Assembly (NCBI GenBank): GCA_029243605.1
Contig: JAQWRT010000033.1
Span: 54,894-118,893, forward strand
Length of the DNA stretch: 64,000 nucleotides
DNA from: Myxococcota bacterium
Lineage (GTDB): Bacteria > Myxococcota_A > UBA9160 > UBA4427
Reading direction: 5' to 3'
Part shown: in pieces, positions 61,510-64,000 of the stretch
How the letters are laid out: the number at the start of each line of letters is the position of its first letter
Numbering within the stretch: the first letter of the stretch is position 1
Program-made: the position numbers and the translations under genes
Notes under the pieces: generated by a model
The model's database searches: none
Told to the model about the DNA's origin: nothing
Seen by the model: the letters and a program-made list of their open reading frames with translations, nothing else

Positions 61510-62484
61510 CTATTTTCCCGCCAGCCGGGCCACCACCGGTGCGAACGATTCCATCACCTCGTCGGTCACCGTGACATAACTGATGCCGAAAAGCTCCCGG
61601 CGGCGCTCAAGTTCGCTGCAGATGCTGTCCACACTGCCGAAAAGGCCATGCGGGTGACTGCGCATCTCCTCTTCGCTGAGACCGAAAACCCCCGACATGC
61701 CGCGTGCCGCGCCATCCCCTGCCTCACCAACGAAAGTGAAATAGGCGCCGATTTCGATCTCGAGACTGTCCATTCGCGCGCCTGCACCCTTACGAATCCA
61801 GGCCAATTTCCTCTCGGTCTCCGCTTGAGTACTCAGCTTGACACCCTCGGGTCCGAGTACTCCTGCCCGATTGTTGAAGTTCAGACTCACGATATCCGCC
61901 TCGCGCCCAGCCAGGCCGAGGACCCGCGGACTTCCGCCCCCGATCATGATCGGCGGATGAGGGCGCTGCACTGGGAGCGGAACGCCGCTGAACTCGTGCA
62001 CCTCGACATGCTCGCCGGACTGATCGATGGGCTCCCCCGACATATGCGCCTTGATCAAGGCCACGGTCTCTGCCAGGCGATCGATCCGCACGGGTGCCGG
62101 ATCGAAGCGCATTCCCAAGGCCGAGTATTCGGGCTCGAGCCAGCCAGCGCCCAGGCCGAGTTCAAGCCTGCCCTCGGAGAAAAAGTCGAGGGTTGCGGCC
62201 TCCTTGGCAAGCATGACGGGATGTCGATAATCCTGGCAGAAAACCCGACACCCCACGCGAAGGGTATTCGTGGCCTCTGCGGCCACAGCCATGGCGGGGA
62301 TCGCTGCCAATTCCTGGAGGGGGTGCATGCTCCGCTCCAGGGCTGGTCCGGGACCGATTAGGTGATCTGCCAAATGCAGGCAGGCATAACCCAGGTCTTC
62401 GACCTTCCGGGCTTTCTCACGCCACGCGGCGCCGCTCTCCGCAGTAAAACTCTGGACCGCAAATCGAAAGGGTCGGGGGGACAT
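61510..62484 (-). CDS. LLM-class (luciferase-like, probably F420-dependent) oxidoreductase
   Basis: A 324-residue TIM-barrel flavin/F420 oxidoreductase. FAVQSFTAESGAAWREKARKVEDLGY, the cofactor-region ELGLGAGW with GMRFDPAP, and PIMIGGGSPRVLGLAG are typical of the subgroup of LLM proteins that use F420. The choice of F420 over FMN is inference. AGGAG lies 13 nt before the ATG, and a TTG at 62508 is an alternative start. It is within the oxidative operon, 33 nt from the SnoaL-like gene. Confidence 0.88.
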   Translation of the reverse strand: MSPRPFRFAVQSFTAESGAAWREKARKVEDLGYACLHLADHLIGPGPALERSMHPLQELAAIPAMAVAAEATNTLRVGCRVFCQDYRHPVMLAKEAATLDFFSEGRLELGLGAGWLEPEYSALGMRFDPAPVRIDRLAETVALIKAHMSGEPIDQSGEHVEVHEFSGVPLPVQRPHPPIMIGGGSPRVLGLAGREADIVSLNFNNRAGVLGPEGVKLSTQAETERKLAWIRKGAGARMDSLEIEIGAYFTFVGEAGDGAARGMSGVFGLSEEEMRSHPHGLFGSVDSICSELERRRELFGISYVTVTDEVMESFAPVVARLAGK

Positions 62485-62520
62485 ATTTAGAAAAGAACTC
62501 CTCGCCAATCAAAGGGCGGT

Positions 62521-63276
62521 TCAAGGGATCGCAACGCCGTCCAAACACCAACTCAGCGAGCGCCTCAATAATTCGAGGTAAGTGGGGGACTCCCAGGATC
62601 CGCGCTCGGTCCGGGGATAGTGGTCGATCATGGGCCGCATATCGTAGCGGCCACGGCAGTGTCCCAGAGTCAGGTAGAGGACCTCGCCCTTGCCCTCTGG
62701 GTGCAGGTACATCACCCAGCGAGGTTCATCATCGGGCCAGTCCTCTTCCACAAAGCCAACAGCCTGCCCGGTAAAGCGAGCAGCCAACAGGCCTTCCACC
62801 TCGCCGTGATATTCACACAGGTAGAGTTCGTCCTCGACATCGAAGCTCTTGATCCCGGTCACCAGGGGGTGGTCGGGATTCACGTTCTCCACCGCATAGG
62901 GAGCTATGGGCGGATGCGCGATGAATTGGCTCCCCAAAGTTTTCATCAGGGTGCCGTGGCTGCGTGGTGTGGCAACCCGACCATCGGCGAGAAATTCCAT
63001 CACCGAGTTGGAGCCATGCAGGGCCAGCCAGCGTCGCCCCCCCTGGACGTAGGCCTGGAGCGCTTTTTCCTGGTCCGGGGTAATTCCTGCCAGATCGCAG
63101 GTATAGGTAATAAGAAAATCCGAGGCCTCGAGAGCATCGATATCACTGTAATCTGGCGCGACCCGGGTGCGGATTTGATCGTGCTCACCCAGGAGTTTCA
63201 GGAGTTCGAGCCGGGCAAAATCGAAATCGTGCCAGCGCCCTCCGCAGACCAGATAGACATTGACCGGCTCACTCAC
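62521..63276 (-). CDS. ThuA-like (trehalose-utilisation/glutamine-amidotransferase-like) protein
   Basis: A 251-residue protein of the ThuA fold. VYLVCGGRWHDFDFARLELLKLL opens the flavodoxin-like domain; LITYTCDLAGITPDQEKALQAYV, LALHGSN, CEYHGEVE and EVLYLTLGH follow as in ThuA-like proteins. The role in this oxidative operon is unknown. Translation most likely begins at GTG 63276, which overlaps the P450 stop as GTGA; the longer upstream frame lies antisense to P450 codons and is not used. Confidence 0.82.
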   Translation of the reverse strand: MSEPVNVYLVCGGRWHDFDFARLELLKLLGEHDQIRTRVAPDYSDIDALEASDFLITYTCDLAGITPDQEKALQAYVQGGRRWLALHGSNSVMEFLADGRVATPRSHGTLMKTLGSQFIAHPPIAPYAVENVNPDHPLVTGIKSFDVEDELYLCEYHGEVEGLLAARFTGQAVGFVEEDWPDDEPRWVMYLHPEGKGEVLYLTLGHCRGRYDMRPMIDHYPRTERGSWESPTYLELLRRSLSWCLDGVAIP

Positions 63277-64000
63277 GAAATATCGAACTCCAGGGGAAGG
63301 GCCGTCATGCCCCTGAGAAGGATATTCGGCGGGTACTCCGGCGGCGGGCTGCCCTCGGGAAAGCGCAGATTGGGGAGCCGCTCGAGCAGGGCTTCGAAGC
63401 CCTTCACCAATTCGGCGCGGGCCAACTGAGCGCCAAGGCAGAAATGGACACCCGCACCAAAGGCTAGGTGCTCTCGAGCGTTGGGGCGCTCGATATCGAA
63501 CCGGTGGGGGTCCGGAAAAATTGCGGGGTCGCGGTTGGCCGCCGCGTAACGGACCAACATGCCCGAACCCGCTGGGATGGAGACGCCCGCAATTTCGGTC
63601 TCCTCCAGGCAGACCCGCCACATATTCGCCGTCGGCGTCGTCAGGCGAAGCATTTCTTCGACGGCATTTGGGATCAGTGCCGGCTCCGCGCGCAGGCGCT
63701 CGAGTTGTTCGGGGTTTTCCACGAGCAAACGCATTCCCTCGCAAAGGGTCGAGGCCGTGGTCTCGTTGCCGGCGACCAGCATTTGCTGGAGGATGGAGAG
63801 ACACTCGGCGGTATCCAGTGACTTCTCGCCTTCCACACGGGCGGTCACCAGGGCGGAAATAATGTCGTCTCGAGGGTTTTCAGCACGGTCTTCGAGAACC
63901 TTTTCGAAATATTTCTGGAACTCAACGATCAACTTCCAGGCCTCTACCTGTTCCTCGGTGGTCGCCATACCCGAAAGTTGAGCAACAAAGCCATCGCTCC
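63273..64000 (-). CDS. Cytochrome P450, 3' part (continues beyond the window)
   Basis: The C-terminal ~240 residues of a P450. The I-helix motif AGNETT, K-helix EEMLR and haem loop FGAGVHFCLGAQLAR are all present. The frame is open to the window edge, so the ATG at 63968 is internal and the true start lies beyond 64000. Its stop overlaps the ThuA-like start by 4 nt, so it is the most upstream visible gene of the operon. It is diverged from the P450 at 26996. Confidence 0.93.
   Translation of the reverse strand, partial: SDGFVAQLSGMATTEEQVEAWKLIVEFQKYFEKVLEDRAENPRDDIISALVTARVEGEKSLDTAECLSILQQMLVAGNETTASTLCEGMRLLVENPEQLERLRAEPALIPNAVEEMLRLTTPTANMWRVCLEETEIAGVSIPAGSGMLVRYAAANRDPAIFPDPHRFDIERPNAREHLAFGAGVHFCLGAQLARAELVKGFEALLERLPNLRFPEGSPPPEYPPNILLRGMTALPLEFDIS

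Noticed and set aside
63278..63804. N-terminal extension of the ThuA-like protein
   Set aside because: It overlaps the P450 coding region out of frame and is Arg/Pro/Gly-rich noise; the GTG at 63276 overlapping the P450 stop is the natural start.

Overview
The window is high-GC, densely packed bacterial chromosome with no phage, IS element or CRISPR array. It carries core cell-wall and division genes, one tRNA and RNase P RNA, so it is chromosomal. The content suggests a deltaproteobacteria-like lineage (Myxococcota, Desulfobacterota or Binatota type). The pointers are DUF4215-type Cys-rich repeats, an ImuA-ImuB-DnaE2 mutasome, an F420-type LLM oxidoreductase and many P450/Rieske/SDR genes. 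This placement is inference; no marker here fixes the phylum.

1-14.9 kb: dcw cluster on the + strand: ftsI (3' part, PASTA-bearing), murE, murF, mraY, murD, ftsW, murG, murC, murB, ftsQ, ftsA, ftsZ. Most junctions from murE to ftsQ are ATGA or TAATG overlaps, so the run is one translationally coupled operon. It ends in a strong intrinsic terminator after ftsZ. No ddl lies between murB and ftsQ.

15-29 kb: mixed metabolism. In order: a crotonase, a possible 28-residue membrane peptide, ndk, a quinone oxidoreductase, an operon of an HxlR-SCP2 regulator with two acyl-CoA dehydrogenases, rnpB, an ArgA-like N-acetyltransferase, an SLC13/TrkA-C transporter, an 876-bp AT-richer gap, a sigma-70 family factor with terminator, a P450 and uppP.

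29-38.7 kb: thrH, typA, a degenerate histidine-kinase-like gene divergent from a [2Fe-2S] ferredoxin/PP2C pair, an L-2-hydroxyglutarate oxidase-like enzyme, a cation exchanger coupled to a PfkB kinase, and metF-purN.

38.8-46.2 kb: mutagenic translesion-synthesis island: imuA-imuB (+), dinB and a receiver-only response regulator (-), dnaE2 (+). imuA and dnaE2 share a nearly identical upstream element at identical distance from the start codon; this is the most interesting signal in the window.

46.2-53.2 kb: tkt, a membrane-anchored Asp/Asn beta-hydroxylase-like protein, tRNA-Pro(TGG), leuC-leuD and pyk. 53.2-57.8 kb: VOC-SDR pair, a small exported protein, a SnoaL-like protein, a secreted DUF4215 protein with a sorting-signal-like tail, a PlsC acyltransferase and a 13-bp tandem repeat.

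57.8-64 kb: an apparent eight-gene minus-strand oxidative operon: P450 (cut by the window edge), ThuA-like, LLM oxidoreductase, SnoaL-like, two ABM monooxygenase-like proteins, an N-terminally extended SDR and a Rieske oxygenase alpha subunit. It looks like a pathway for modifying a cyclic or hydrophobic compound; the substrate is unknown.

Several genes lacking a Shine-Dalgarno have a TANNNT or GAAAAT hexamer exactly 6 nt before the start codon, which predicts leaderless mRNAs.
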